DNA of 32,734 nucleotides from assembly GCA_964386525.1 (NCBI GenBank), contig CAYLSO010000163.1, positions 1 through 32,734 on the forward strand, written 5' to 3'. This document shows, in pieces, positions 23,953-32,734 of this stretch (within the stretch, counting starts at the first letter, position 1; each line of letters starts with the position of its first letter). The translations under genes and the position numbers were made by a program. The notes under the pieces were generated by a model that was not told the origin of the DNA, did not search any database, and was given only the letters and a program-made list of their open reading frames with translations. This stretch comes from CAYLSO01 sp964386525. Its GTDB lineage: Bacteria > Eisenbacteria > RBG-16-71-46 > DASYSL01.

Positions 23953-23961
23953 AATCTAGCA
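23953..23961 (-). promoter_or_regulatory. extended -10 of the tRNA-Leu promoter
   Basis: Read on the minus strand this is TGCTAGATT (TGn plus TAGATT), 15 bases before the tRNA 5' end. No good -35 is visible. CTAGAT is kept at the same place before the tRNA relic. Confidence 0.45.
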
Positions 23962-24002
23962 CGGCGGGGTCGCCGGCGCCCCCGCCGGGGCTCTCAAGCG
24001 CG

Positions 24003-24026
24003 ACGGCCGGCCCGGAGGCCGGCCGT
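24003..24026 (-). terminator. terminator of the act operon
   Basis: A perfect 10-bp stem (24003-24012 with 24017-24026), with a UCCG loop in the minus transcript closed by C-G, 30 bases after the actF stop. It separates the act operon from tRNA-Leu. There is no T tract. Confidence 0.6.
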
Positions 24027-24055
24027 GGGGCCGGGAGAGCGGCCGCGTAGCCCCC

Positions 24056-25372
24056 CTAGTGCACCGCCTCCGCCAACACTTCGATCTGGTCCAGGGCCAC
24101 CAGCGGGCGGGTCGCCGCGTACTGCTGGAACACCAGCCCGAAGCCGCCGACAAAACCCAGGGTCACGCCGATCTCCGGCACGCCGAACGGCATGTGCGTC
24201 AGGTACAGCGACGGGTAGGCCAGCACCAGCTGCTCGATCCAGAGGCCGAAGAGGATGGAGCCCGCGAAGAAGACGAAGGCGCCCGTCTTCTTCTTGGCGG
24301 CCAGGTTCATGAACCCCACCAGCGGCACGAACCAGCCGAAGAACACCGCCGCCAGGAGCCACGGGAAGAACGGGAAGTGTACGCGACGCACCATCCAGCT
24401 CGTCTCCTCGGGCAGGTTGGCGTACCAGATGGGCAGGAACAGCACCCACGACAGGTAGGTGCGGAAGTTCGTCATGCCGAAGAGCAACTGGCCCATGAGC
24501 TGCTGGCGCCTGGGGTCGAAGCAGCGCTCCAGGCCGTAGGCGTCGCGCAGCACGAGCGACAGCAGCGCCGCCGCCGCCAAGGCCGCGAGCAGGCCACCCA
24601 TCCAGAACCACGGGGCGATCTGGGTGGTGGTCCAGTGCGGCTCCAGCGACATGACTAGGTCCCACGCCACCACCGTGAAGACCACCGCGTAGAGCACCGG
24701 CAGCACGCCCGCCAGCCGCGGCAGCACCCGGCGCGCGCTCTCCACCTCGATGGCGTCGCCCCGCCAGCCCTTGCTCCACTTCTCGTAGCGGCCGCGCAGC
24801 TCCTCGCGCACGCGGCCGCGCGCCAGGCCGGCGTCGAGCCGGCGGATGCGGCGCAGGAAGGCCAGCGCCAAGAGTGTGAAGGCCCCCACCAGTCCGATCT
24901 CGCGGGCCAGCAGGAAGGGCACGTTGAGATAGGCGGCTTTCACCGCCACCGGCTCGCGCACCCAGGCGAAAAGATAGGCGTTGCCGAAGATCAGGGTCAG
25001 GACCAGCACGCCGAACATCCACGGCAGGAATCCGGCGATGCCGAGGAAGGTGCGGTGCACGGGCACCGACCACTTGGCCTTGACCAGGATCAGCACCCCG
25101 CCGAAGGCGGCGGCCGCGGCCGACATCGGCAGCCAGTAGGTGATGTTGATCAGCACCGACGACCAGCCACGCAGCGGGTTGGCCACCACCGTCAGCCCGA
25201 AGGTCAGAACGCCGACCACGAGAAGAACGACGAACCCCACGCGCAGGGCGGCGTTCGGCTTGCCGGGGATGCGCGCCAGGACGTCGTCGATGGTGACCGG
25301 CCCGTGGCCGGGCCCGGCGGGCGCGGCCCCGGCGGCCGGGGTCCCAGCGGGGCCGCTGTCGCGCGCGCTCAT
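24056..25372 (-). CDS. actF: alternative complex III membrane subunit ActF (NrfD-like)
   Basis: A 438-aa integral membrane protein of the NrfD/PsrC type, with about ten membrane segments. It is the second quinol-region subunit of alternative complex III, which oxidises menaquinol and passes electrons on to cytochrome c or an oxidase. An N-terminal cytoplasmic piece (about 40 residues, Ala/Pro/Gly-rich) precedes the first segment VGFVVLLVVGVLTFGLTVV. Typical stretches are WSSVLINITYWLPMSAAAAAF, LFGMTNFRTYLSWVLFLPIWYANLPEE and WLLAAVFFGWFVPLV. The ATG at 25372 overlaps the actE stop as ATGA. It is the last act gene and is followed by a hairpin. Identification is supported by both sequence and gene order. 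Confidence 0.9.
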   Translation of the reverse strand: MSARDSGPAGTPAAGAAPAGPGHGPVTIDDVLARIPGKPNAALRVGFVVLLVVGVLTFGLTVVANPLRGWSSVLINITYWLPMSAAAAAFGGVLILVKAKWSVPVHRTFLGIAGFLPWMFGVLVLTLIFGNAYLFAWVREPVAVKAAYLNVPFLLAREIGLVGAFTLLALAFLRRIRRLDAGLARGRVREELRGRYEKWSKGWRGDAIEVESARRVLPRLAGVLPVLYAVVFTVVAWDLVMSLEPHWTTTQIAPWFWMGGLLAALAAAALLSLVLRDAYGLERCFDPRRQQLMGQLLFGMTNFRTYLSWVLFLPIWYANLPEETSWMVRRVHFPFFPWLLAAVFFGWFVPLVGFMNLAAKKKTGAFVFFAGSILFGLWIEQLVLAYPSLYLTHMPFGVPEIGVTLGFVGGFGLVFQQYAATRPLVALDQIEVLAEAVH

Positions 25373-25875
25373 GGGGTCGGGTTCTCCGCCTGCAGCTTGC
25401 GGACGTGGTTGACCACGTCCCAGGCGTCCTGCGGCCGCAGGGCGAATCCGTAGGTCGGCATCACCGCGCCGCCGTGGCGCAGGTACGAGTAGATGTAGCC
25501 GTCGGCGCGCCCGCGGGTCAGCGGCCCGGTCAGCACCGGCGGCGGCATGAAACCTCTGCGCACGACCGGCCCCAGCCCCTCGCCCTTTGCCCCGTGGCAC
25601 GGGGTGCAGTAGATGGCGAAGAGGGCGCCGCCACGCGCCAGCGAGGCGGAGTCGGCGGGCTGCGGGTTCTTGTACGCCGCCTCCACCGCCAGGCCCTTGG
25701 CGAACTCGCGCCCGGTCGTCGGCACCGAGAACTCCGGCGGCGCAACCGGCATCTCCTGCGGCTTGATGCCGATCTGGTTGTCCATGTCGTGGGTCCACGG
25801 CAGGGCGACGAGCCCGCCCGCCAGCCCCACGGTCGCCAGCGCGACCCCCACGATGATGCGCTTAGCCCGTCGCAA
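25369..25875 (-). CDS. actE: alternative complex III monohaem cytochrome c subunit ActE
   Basis: A 168-aa periplasm-facing c-type cytochrome with one haem site, Cys90-x-x-Cys93-His94 (YCTPCHG), and a probable Met139 ligand in AVMPTYG. Residues 7-25 form a hydrophobic signal or anchor with no lipobox cysteine. In alternative complex III this subunit carries electrons out toward the acceptor. The start is TTG at 25875. It overlaps the end of actD by 14 bases and is supported by GGAGGAGG 6 bases upstream; there is no ATG between it and the conserved part. The 3' end overlaps actF by 4 bases. Confidence 0.9.
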   Translation of the reverse strand: MRRAKRIIVGVALATVGLAGGLVALPWTHDMDNQIGIKPQEMPVAPPEFSVPTTGREFAKGLAVEAAYKNPQPADSASLARGGALFAIYCTPCHGAKGEGLGPVVRRGFMPPPVLTGPLTRGRADGYIYSYLRHGGAVMPTYGFALRPQDAWDVVNHVRKLQAENPTP

Positions 25876-26374
25876 CGCGCGCCTCCTCCGCCCCTTCGGC
25901 TTGCATCACGGCCGCCGCCTTCTCGGCCGTGGCCGCGTCGGCCGGCACCCACAGGCCGATGCGGTCCTCGCTGAAGCGCTGGTCGTAGCCCTCCGCCCTC
26001 ATCCAGCCGGGCAGCCCGCCGAAGACCAGCATGGCCAGGAGGTTGAAGATCGAGCCGACGAGCACCATGGACTCGAAGGTGATCACCAGGTACGGCGCCA
26101 GCGACACGATCTCCTTGCCGCCGGTGATCAGCGGCCAGTCGAGCGACGTCCAGATGGCCAGCGTCGCCCCGCCGGCGATGCCGAGCAGCGCGCCCGTGAG
26201 CGTCACCCAGCGCACCCCCGAGGGGCCCGGATCCACGGTCGCCTGCAGCTCCGGGTAGAGCGTGGGCGTCATGGCGTGAACCGTATAGCCGGCGCCCTTG
26301 AGCTGGCGGGCAGCCGCGATGGCGTCGTCGAGATACTGGAAGACTCCCAGCGCACCGCTCTTCGTCTGGCTCAT
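25862..26374 (-). CDS. actD: alternative complex III subunit ActD (DUF3341)
   Basis: A 170-aa membrane-anchored subunit of the DUF3341/ActD family. An N-terminal ferredoxin-like cytoplasmic part (residues 1-50: LGVFQYLDDAIAAARQLKGAGY, shown here as the family's opening pattern, with YTVHAMTP) is followed by two membrane segments (about 60-80, VTLTGALLGIAGGATLAIWTS; about 92-118) and a C-terminal cytoplasmic tail with FSEDRIGLWVPA. It has no cofactor motif. The start ATG at 26374 overlaps the actC stop (ATGA). Length fits the family (about 165-180 aa). Confidence 0.88.
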   Translation of the reverse strand: MSQTKSGALGVFQYLDDAIAAARQLKGAGYTVHAMTPTLYPELQATVDPGPSGVRWVTLTGALLGIAGGATLAIWTSLDWPLITGGKEIVSLAPYLVITFESMVLVGSIFNLLAMLVFGGLPGWMRAEGYDQRFSEDRIGLWVPADAATAEKAAAVMQAEGAEEARVATG

Positions 26375-27708
26375 GACGCGCGCCCCTGGCGCCGCAGGGG
26401 CGCCGGCAGGACTTCCTTGAGCTCGGCGATGGACAGCACCGGCAGGAAGCGCAGGAAGAGCAGGAAGTACATGAAGAACCAGGCGAAGGAGCCGGCGGTG
26501 ATGCCGAACTCGATCAGCGTCGGGTGGTAGCCGCCGCGCCACACCCACGGGTCGAAGTTGATGTTCAGCGACTGCACGATGATCACGAAGCGCTCGAACC
26601 ACATGCCGATGTTGATGCCGATGGTGATCAGGAACAGCGTCGGCAGGTGCGTGCGGTTGCGCTTCCACCACAGCATCTGCGGCACGATGCAGTTGAACAC
26701 CGCCATGATCCAGAAGCCCCACGCCATGGGGCCGAAGGCGCGGTCCCAGAAGGCCGTGCGCTCGAACGGGTTGCCGCTGTACCAGGCGATGAAGAACTCG
26801 ACCAGGTACGAGTAGGTCACGACGCAGCCGGTGAACAGGACCAGCTTCGACATCGAATCGAAGTGCCACTCGGTGATGTACTTCTCGAGCCCGAAGGCGC
26901 GGCGCAGCGGGATCACCAGGGTGATGACCAGCGCCATGCCCGAGAAGATGGCTCCGGCCACGAAGTAGGGCGCGAAGATGGTCGAGTGCCAGCCCGGGTT
27001 GAGGCCCATGGCGAAGTCCCACGACACCACGCTGTGCACCGACACCACCAGCGGGGTGGCGAAGGCCGCGAAGTAGAGGTAGGCCTGCGCGTAGTGCTTC
27101 CAGTTGCGGGTCGAACCGCGCCAGCCGAGCGACAGCAGCGTGTAGAGCTTGCGGCGCACCCCCGTGGCGCGGTCGCGCAGGGCGGCGACGTCGGGGATCA
27201 TGCCGGTGATGAAGAACACCGTGGAGACTGTGAAGTAGGTACTCACCGCGAACACGTCCCAGATCAGCGGCGAGCGGAAGTTGACCCAGAGCTCGCGCTG
27301 GTTGGGATACGGCAACAGCCAGTAGAAGAACCACACGCGTCCGAGGTGGATGAGCGGGAACAGGCCCGCCGTCATGACCGCGAACACGGTCATGGCCTCG
27401 GAGATGCGGTAGATGCTCTGTCGCCACGCGGCGCGGAACAGGAAGAGCACCGCCGAGATCAGGGTGCCGGAGTGCGCGATGCCCACCCAGAAGACGAAGT
27501 TGGTGATGTACACCGCCCACATCGCCGGGCGGGTGTAGCCGGTCACCCCGAGCCCCACGTGCACCTGGTACGCCAGGCACAGGCCGCCCGTGATGATCAC
27601 TGCGACGCTCGCGAGGAAGGCCACCCACCACGCCTTGCCCACCCGGTGGCCGATGGCGGCGACGTCCTCGTTGACCTGCTTGTAGGTGAGCGAGGTCATC
27701 TCGGTCAT
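26371..27708 (-). CDS. actC: alternative complex III membrane subunit ActC (NrfD-like)
   Basis: A 445-aa integral membrane protein of the NrfD/PsrC family, with about ten membrane segments, proposed to bind the quinol of alternative complex III. Recognisable parts are VYITNFVFWVGIAHSGTLISA, FPLIHLGRVWFFYWLLPYPN, NFRSPLIWDVFAVSTYF, SVVSWDFAMGLNPGWHSTIFAPY and INIGMWFERFVIIVQSL. The His residues in IAHSG and LIHLGR correspond to positions conserved in this family. The ATG at 27708 shares one base with the actB stop (TGATG), indicating coupling. A second ATG three codons downstream is possible. Confidence 0.92.
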   Translation of the reverse strand: MTEMTSLTYKQVNEDVAAIGHRVGKAWWVAFLASVAVIITGGLCLAYQVHVGLGVTGYTRPAMWAVYITNFVFWVGIAHSGTLISAVLFLFRAAWRQSIYRISEAMTVFAVMTAGLFPLIHLGRVWFFYWLLPYPNQRELWVNFRSPLIWDVFAVSTYFTVSTVFFITGMIPDVAALRDRATGVRRKLYTLLSLGWRGSTRNWKHYAQAYLYFAAFATPLVVSVHSVVSWDFAMGLNPGWHSTIFAPYFVAGAIFSGMALVITLVIPLRRAFGLEKYITEWHFDSMSKLVLFTGCVVTYSYLVEFFIAWYSGNPFERTAFWDRAFGPMAWGFWIMAVFNCIVPQMLWWKRNRTHLPTLFLITIGINIGMWFERFVIIVQSLNINFDPWVWRGGYHPTLIEFGITAGSFAWFFMYFLLFLRFLPVLSIAELKEVLPAPLRRQGRAS

Positions 27709-30700
27709 CACGCCCCCCGGGGCTCGCCCGGCGCTTCGGCCGGGGCCCGCCGCGACACCTTCTTGAGGTAGGTCACGGCCGGCAGGACGTTGAGCGTGGG
27801 GAAGACCTTGTAGCCGCGCGGATCCTCCGCCAGCCGGCGCACGCGGCTGGCCGGGTCGCCGAGGTCGCCGAACACGATGGCCTGCGTCGGGCACGCCTGG
27901 GCGCAGGCGGTGGTGACGTCGCCGTCGCGGATGTCGCGGTCCTCGTCGCGCGCCAGGTCGCGCGCCGCCTTGATGCGCTGGATGCAGAAGGTGCACTTCT
28001 CCATCACGCCCTTGGAGCGCTGCGTGAGGTCCGGGTTCAGCTGCCAGTGCAGGGGCGAGGGGAACTCGTACTCGAACCAGTTGAAGGCGCGCACCTTGTA
28101 CGGGCAGTTGTTGCCGCAGTAGCGGGTGCCGACGCAGCGGTTGTAGACCTGGACGTTGAGGCCCTCGGGATTGTGATAGGTGGCGTAGACCGGGCACACC
28201 GTTTCGCACGGGGCGCTGCCGCACTGCTGGCACATCATGGGCGCGAAGCGCGTTTCGACGCCGTCCGGCGTGTCCTCGTAGTAACGCTCGATGCGCACCC
28301 AGGCCATCTCGCGGCCGCGCGTCATGTTCTCCTTGCCGACGATGGCGACGTTGTTCTCGGAGTAGCAGGCGGCCACGCAGGCGTTGCAGCCGATGCACGA
28401 GGCCAGGTCGATGGCCAGCCCCCACCGCTTGTCGGTGCGGTTGTACTGGCTCGAGCCGGCCGCCGGCAGGTCCTCCTTGGCCAGGGGCTTGGCGTGCAGG
28501 CCGTCGAGCTGCTCGGGGAAGTCGCGGAAGCTCGGGAAGGTGAGCGGCAGCACCGCGCCCTCAGGCCCGCTCTTGGGCGCCCGGAAGGTGGGCGGCAGCG
28601 GGGCGGCGGGCTCGCCGTGCGCTCCCCCCCCACCCTGGCCGCCCGGCTCGTCGTGCCCACCGCCGGCCACCACGGTCAGCGGGATCGCCTGCGCGATGCC
28701 GCGGCCCATCTGCCGCCCCGGCCCGCCGGTGTAGACGAGCTTGCCGCGCTTACCGGTCCTCACAGCGGTCACCGTGGCCGACAGGAAGGCGCGCCCGCCG
28801 GAGGCCGCATCGGCCGCCGCCGGCAGCAGCGCGAAGGCGTTGGCGCCTCGCCCCTCGGCATAGCGCCCATACCGGGCGTGTCCCTGTCCCAGCGGCACCG
28901 CGACCACGTCGCCGCGCATCAGCGCGTTGAGGTAGACCGGGAACTCGGCCTGGCCGGCGGCGCTCCGGAGCGCCAGCACGTCGCCCTCGCCCACGCCGAG
29001 ACGCTTGGCGGCGTCCGGGTGCAACTCGCACCAGGAGTCCCACACGACCTTCGTGACCGGGTCGGGGATCTCCTGCAGCCACGGCTTGTTCGCGCCGCGC
29101 CCGTCGTAGTGGTGCGGGTGCGGATAGACCACCAGCGCCAGCTCGCCGTCGCCGGCCGGGACCGCCGCGCCCGCCGTCGGGGCGCCGGCGCCCAAGACCC
29201 GGGCGCCGCCGCCCGGCAGCTCGGCCGGCAGGCTGCCGCCCAGCGTCAGCGCCCCGTGGAAGGCCGCCTCTCCGCCCCAGAGCCGCACCAGCCGCTCACG
29301 GAAGGTGGCCTCGGGGAACGCGGTCGCGGCCGCCCCGCCGCGCGCGGCGGCGAGCAGCACGTCGGCGGTCTGCCGCGTCTCGAAGAGCGGGCGCATGACC
29401 GGCTGCACCAGGCCGCGCACCCCGGCCGCCGGCTCGCAGTCGCCCCACGACTCGAGCGGGTGGTGGTCGGGCAGGACGAGATCGCACAGCTCCGCGGTGT
29501 CGTCGGGATACGGGGAGAACGAGACGCGGTACTCCGCCTTGGCCGCCGCCTCGGCGAAACCGCCGGCCCCCGCCAGCGTGAAGGCCGGGTCCGTGCCGTG
29601 CACGAGCAGGAGCTTCACGCCGCCGGCCCCGAGCCGCTCGACGGCGGCGCGCGCCCGGGCGAAGGAGGCCGTGCGGCCCGGCTCGAAGCCCGGGCTGGGT
29701 GAGAGCCCGTTGCCCACGGCGCCGAGCACCTGGTCGAGCAGGAAGACCGCCTGCCACGTCTCGGTGGCGTTGGCCGCGCTGCCCGCCACTCCGGGCCCGA
29801 GCACCAGGGCCGGCCGGTTCTCGCTCAGTTCCCTGGCGAGCTGCTCGAACGCCGCCGCCTCGATGCCGCACTCCCTGGCCACGCGCCCGGCGTCATAGCC
29901 GGAGACCGCCGCGCCCAGGCGCTGCGCCAGAGCCAGGGCGAGCACCGCTTCGCTGCCGGGCCGCACGGCGAGCCACTGGTCGGCGCTGTGCCCGGTGAGC
30001 GACAGCCGCGGCTCCACCTGCACGTGCTTGACGGGGCTGGCGGCGCGCGCCGAGTGGGCGGCGTCGTAGCCGCGCGACTGCGCCAGCGGCAACCCCCAGG
30101 TGTCGAGGAAGTCGGCGCCCAGCGACAGCAGGTAGCGCGCCCTGCCGAGGTCGAACAGCGGCACCGTGGCGGTGCCGAAGACGCGCCGCGCCGCCTCGCG
30201 CACGGGCGCGTAGTCGAACGCCTCGTAGGCGACGCGCTCGGCACCCAGCGTCCGGCACCATTCGTCGAGGAAGGCGTCCCATGAGCCGGTGGCGCCCCCC
30301 GTCCAGAACTGGACCGCACCCGCCGCGCCGGCCGCCGCGGCGAGCTTGGCCGCGAGCCGCTTCTCGGCCTCCTCCCAGGTGATGTCCACCCACTTGCCGT
30401 CGTCCTTGGCGCGCGGACGCGGGACGCGATCGGGGTTGTACAGCCCCTGCAGGGCCGCCTGGCCGCGGGCGCACACCGTGCCGCGGTTCACCGGGTGGGC
30501 GGGGTTGCCCTCGATCTTGACGGCCCGCCCCTCCCGCGTGCGCACGTGCAGGCCGCAGCCGGCGGGGCACTCGAGGCAGGTGGTCGCGTACCACGTGGCG
30601 ATGCCGAGGATCTGATCGTCGGGCGGGGTGACGTAGGGCAGCACGCGCTCGACCGGGCCGGTCGAGCAGCCGGCCAGCGCGCCGGCGCCGGAGACGCCCA

Positions 30701-30749
30701 CGAGCTTGAGGAAGGTCCTTCTCGAGAACCCGCTACCCGTTTCGCTCAC
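27708..30749 (-). CDS. actB: alternative complex III iron-sulfur subunit ActB (molybdopterin-like plus ferredoxin domains)
   Basis: A 1,013-aa fused subunit exported by the Tat route: SRRTFLKLVG at residues 9-18, then a perfect lipobox LAGC at 25-28, so it may be a lipid-anchored periplasmic protein. The N-terminal two thirds resemble molybdopterin oxidoreductases; known ActB proteins lack molybdenum. The Cys pattern C58-x2-C61-x3-C65 then C93 is retained. A Gly-rich linker, encoded by a run of eight G, leads to the C-terminal ferredoxin-like domain with CIGCNACVAAC, CQQCGSAPCETVC, CVGTRYCGNNC and CTFCIQRIK/CAQAC, enough for four clusters. These pass electrons between ActC and the cytochromes. 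The start is GTG at 30749, with GGAGAG upstream; a longer frame to 31148 overlaps actA and is rejected. Confidence 0.93.
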   Translation of the reverse strand: MSETGSGFSRRTFLKLVGVSGAGALAGCSTGPVERVLPYVTPPDDQILGIATWYATTCLECPAGCGLHVRTREGRAVKIEGNPAHPVNRGTVCARGQAALQGLYNPDRVPRPRAKDDGKWVDITWEEAEKRLAAKLAAAAGAAGAVQFWTGGATGSWDAFLDEWCRTLGAERVAYEAFDYAPVREAARRVFGTATVPLFDLGRARYLLSLGADFLDTWGLPLAQSRGYDAAHSARAASPVKHVQVEPRLSLTGHSADQWLAVRPGSEAVLALALAQRLGAAVSGYDAGRVARECGIEAAAFEQLARELSENRPALVLGPGVAGSAANATETWQAVFLLDQVLGAVGNGLSPSPGFEPGRTASFARARAAVERLGAGGVKLLLVHGTDPAFTLAGAGGFAEAAAKAEYRVSFSPYPDDTAELCDLVLPDHHPLESWGDCEPAAGVRGLVQPVMRPLFETRQTADVLLAAARGGAAATAFPEATFRERLVRLWGGEAAFHGALTLGGSLPAELPGGGARVLGAGAPTAGAAVPAGDGELALVVYPHPHHYDGRGANKPWLQEIPDPVTKVVWDSWCELHPDAAKRLGVGEGDVLALRSAAGQAEFPVYLNALMRGDVVAVPLGQGHARYGRYAEGRGANAFALLPAAADAASGGRAFLSATVTAVRTGKRGKLVYTGGPGRQMGRGIAQAIPLTVVAGGGHDEPGGQGGGGAHGEPAAPLPPTFRAPKSGPEGAVLPLTFPSFRDFPEQLDGLHAKPLAKEDLPAAGSSQYNRTDKRWGLAIDLASCIGCNACVAACYSENNVAIVGKENMTRGREMAWVRIERYYEDTPDGVETRFAPMMCQQCGSAPCETVCPVYATYHNPEGLNVQVYNRCVGTRYCGNNCPYKVRAFNWFEYEFPSPLHWQLNPDLTQRSKGVMEKCTFCIQRIKAARDLARDEDRDIRDGDVTTACAQACPTQAIVFGDLGDPASRVRRLAEDPRGYKVFPTLNVLPAVTYLKKVSRRAPAEAPGEPRGA

Positions 30750-30775
30750 CCGCTTCTCTCCGCCCACCGCCCCGC

Positions 30776-31360
30776 CTACTTGTGGCACGTCGCGCAGTCG
30801 AGGCTGGCGGGAGTGTGCTTGTCGTTCAGGTGCTGCTTGTGGCAGCGCACGCAGAACCCCATGGTGAGATCCTGCTGCAGCCGGATCGCCGGCATGGTCT
30901 CCACCGGCCCGTGACAGGTCTGGCAGGCGATGCCGGCCTTCACGTGGCGCTTGTGCGTGAAGCGCACGTGGTCGGCGACGTCGTACACCTTCGCCCACGG
31001 GATCGGCTGCTTGCCGTCCCAGTACTTCCTGAGCTTCTCGATCTCCGGCTTGCCCGCCGCTACCATCTTGTGGCAGCCCATGCAGGTCTGCACCGCCGGG
31101 ATCGTGGCCACGGCGCTCTTGTCGGCGCCGATGTGGCAATAGAGGCACGCGAGCTGGTTGTCGCCGGCGTGGATCTTGTGGCTGAAGTTGATCGGCTGCG
31201 CGAGCGCCTGTCCCCGCTTCGCCGCCCGGGAAGGCGCGGCCAGCGCCACTTTCGAGGTCGGGCCCCGCCCGGCAGGACCGAGGGCGAAGTAGGTCCAGAC
31301 CGCAATGGCGGCCACCATGACAAGCACGGATAGAGAAAGGACCAGAAGGATTCGTCGCAT
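30776..31360 (-). CDS. actA: alternative complex III pentahaem cytochrome c subunit ActA
   Basis: A 194-aa cytochrome with an N-terminal membrane anchor (about residues 4-27) and a periplasmic domain. It has exactly five CxxCH haem sites: Cys72-His76, Cys93-His97, Cys146-His150, Cys170-His174 and Cys189-His193. Extra histidines in INFSHKIHAG and VRFTHKRH are likely distal ligands. In alternative complex III this subunit links the iron-sulfur chain of ActB with the monohaem ActE. It is the first gene of the operon, with a good promoter just upstream. The ATG at 31360 has only a poor Shine-Dalgarno sequence. Length and haem count fit the family. Confidence 0.93.
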   Translation of the reverse strand: MRRILLVLSLSVLVMVAAIAVWTYFALGPAGRGPTSKVALAAPSRAAKRGQALAQPINFSHKIHAGDNQLACLYCHIGADKSAVATIPAVQTCMGCHKMVAAGKPEIEKLRKYWDGKQPIPWAKVYDVADHVRFTHKRHVKAGIACQTCHGPVETMPAIRLQQDLTMGFCVRCHKQHLNDKHTPASLDCATCHK

Positions 31361-31384
31361 CGTCGGATGGGCTTTCGGGGCCGC

Positions 31385-31413
31385 ACGTTAGGGCCTCGCC
31401 CGCAGCCTGTCAA
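31385..31413 (-). promoter_or_regulatory. promoter of the actABCDEF operon
   Basis: On the minus strand a perfect TTGACA (31408-31413) is followed by exactly 17 bases and TAACGT (31385-31390). Predicted transcription starts near 31378, giving a leader of about 18 bases before the actA ATG. The -10 is weak (3/6) but position and -35 are good. Confidence 0.55.
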
Positions 31414-31510
31414 CTTCGTTTGTGCCCGCCGTCATACTCGGGGCGATGGCCACCGCGGGGCTGGGCGACGTCCACAACCGCAGCGGCCAGCTTCGGATTG
31501 GGCCGCCGCT

Positions 31511-32599
<1,089 letters not shown>

Positions 32600-32734
32600 G
32601 GCCGGGATGATAGCAGAAGGTCACCGGCGCGCCAGGGGCAGCGAGCGGCTCCGTCCGGCCCGGCGCGGTGGGGCTCGCGCTCGTCGGCGGGACCCGCACG
32701 CAGCGCGCCCGCCTCCTCGCGCGACCCCGAGCCC

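Larger units (their letters stand above)
21431..23958 (-). repeat. tandem segmental duplication, outer copy (with intact tRNA-Leu)
   Basis: Partner of 18955-21411. The unit runs from the CTAGATT box before tRNA-Leu to the hairpin at 21441-21466. Only 19 bases separate the two units. Confidence 0.9.

Noticed and set aside
18955..23958. The duplication as an insertion sequence or integrated element at tRNA-Leu
   Set aside because: No transposase, integrase or terminal inverted repeats are present; the units look like plain segmental copies.
28624..28631. Run of eight C (G on the coding strand) in actB as a phase-variation tract
   Set aside because: It lies in a Gly-rich linker of a core respiratory gene, and similar runs occur elsewhere (for example near 13490), so composition explains it.
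31483..31506. 6-bp inverted repeat after the MalK-type ATPase as a terminator
   Set aside because: Short stem, 12-base loop and no T tract; expected by chance in this GC content.

Overview
This is a GC-rich (roughly 70% by eye) chromosomal segment from a Gram-negative, respiring bacterium. Three observations place it provisionally in the FCB-related high-GC candidate phyla (for example Candidatus Eisenbacteria or a relative). It carries a complete alternative complex III operon (actABCDEF). It has several secreted proteins with FlgD-like or type-IX-like C-terminal sorting modules. It also has a dockerin-like secreted protein. No rRNA or marker phylogeny is available here, so this assignment is inference.

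Layout. 1-728 is the 3' part of typA/bipA. 870-1577 is a secreted dockerin-like protein, convergent with a DUF885 family metallopeptidase-like protein (1627-3450, minus). 3635-4834 is a secreted protein with carboxypeptidase-regulatory-like beta domains. 5025-7423 holds a lipoprotein serine protease of the Nal1-like type, a small lipoprotein that is a stand-alone version of that protease's N-terminal domain, and a response regulator fused to an RsbW-type ATPase. A very large GAF-PAS hybrid histidine kinase (7443-10412, minus) converges on that response regulator. 10521-13295 (minus) is a secreted beta-helix protein built on exact 540-bp repeats.

13592-18919 is a tightly packed polyamine-type ABC transport operon (potABCD) that ends in an outer-membrane beta-barrel gene, suggesting a route across both membranes. 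18955-23958 is a tandem segmental duplication. Each unit, read on the minus strand, is tRNA-Leu, then a 485-aa secreted protein, then a 185-aa secreted protein with a sorting domain, then a terminator. The outer copy keeps an intact tRNA-Leu(UAG); the inner copy keeps only a decayed tRNA relic. Coding parts of the two units align at a constant 2,476-bp offset.

24056-31360 (minus) is the alternative complex III operon, the quinol-oxidising partner of a terminal oxidase; no oxidase genes follow it here. 31511-32599 (minus) is an orphan MalK/UgpC/MsmX-type sugar ABC ATPase. The most unusual material is the tRNA-containing duplication with its conserved leader hairpin, and the protease plus free-standing prodomain pair.
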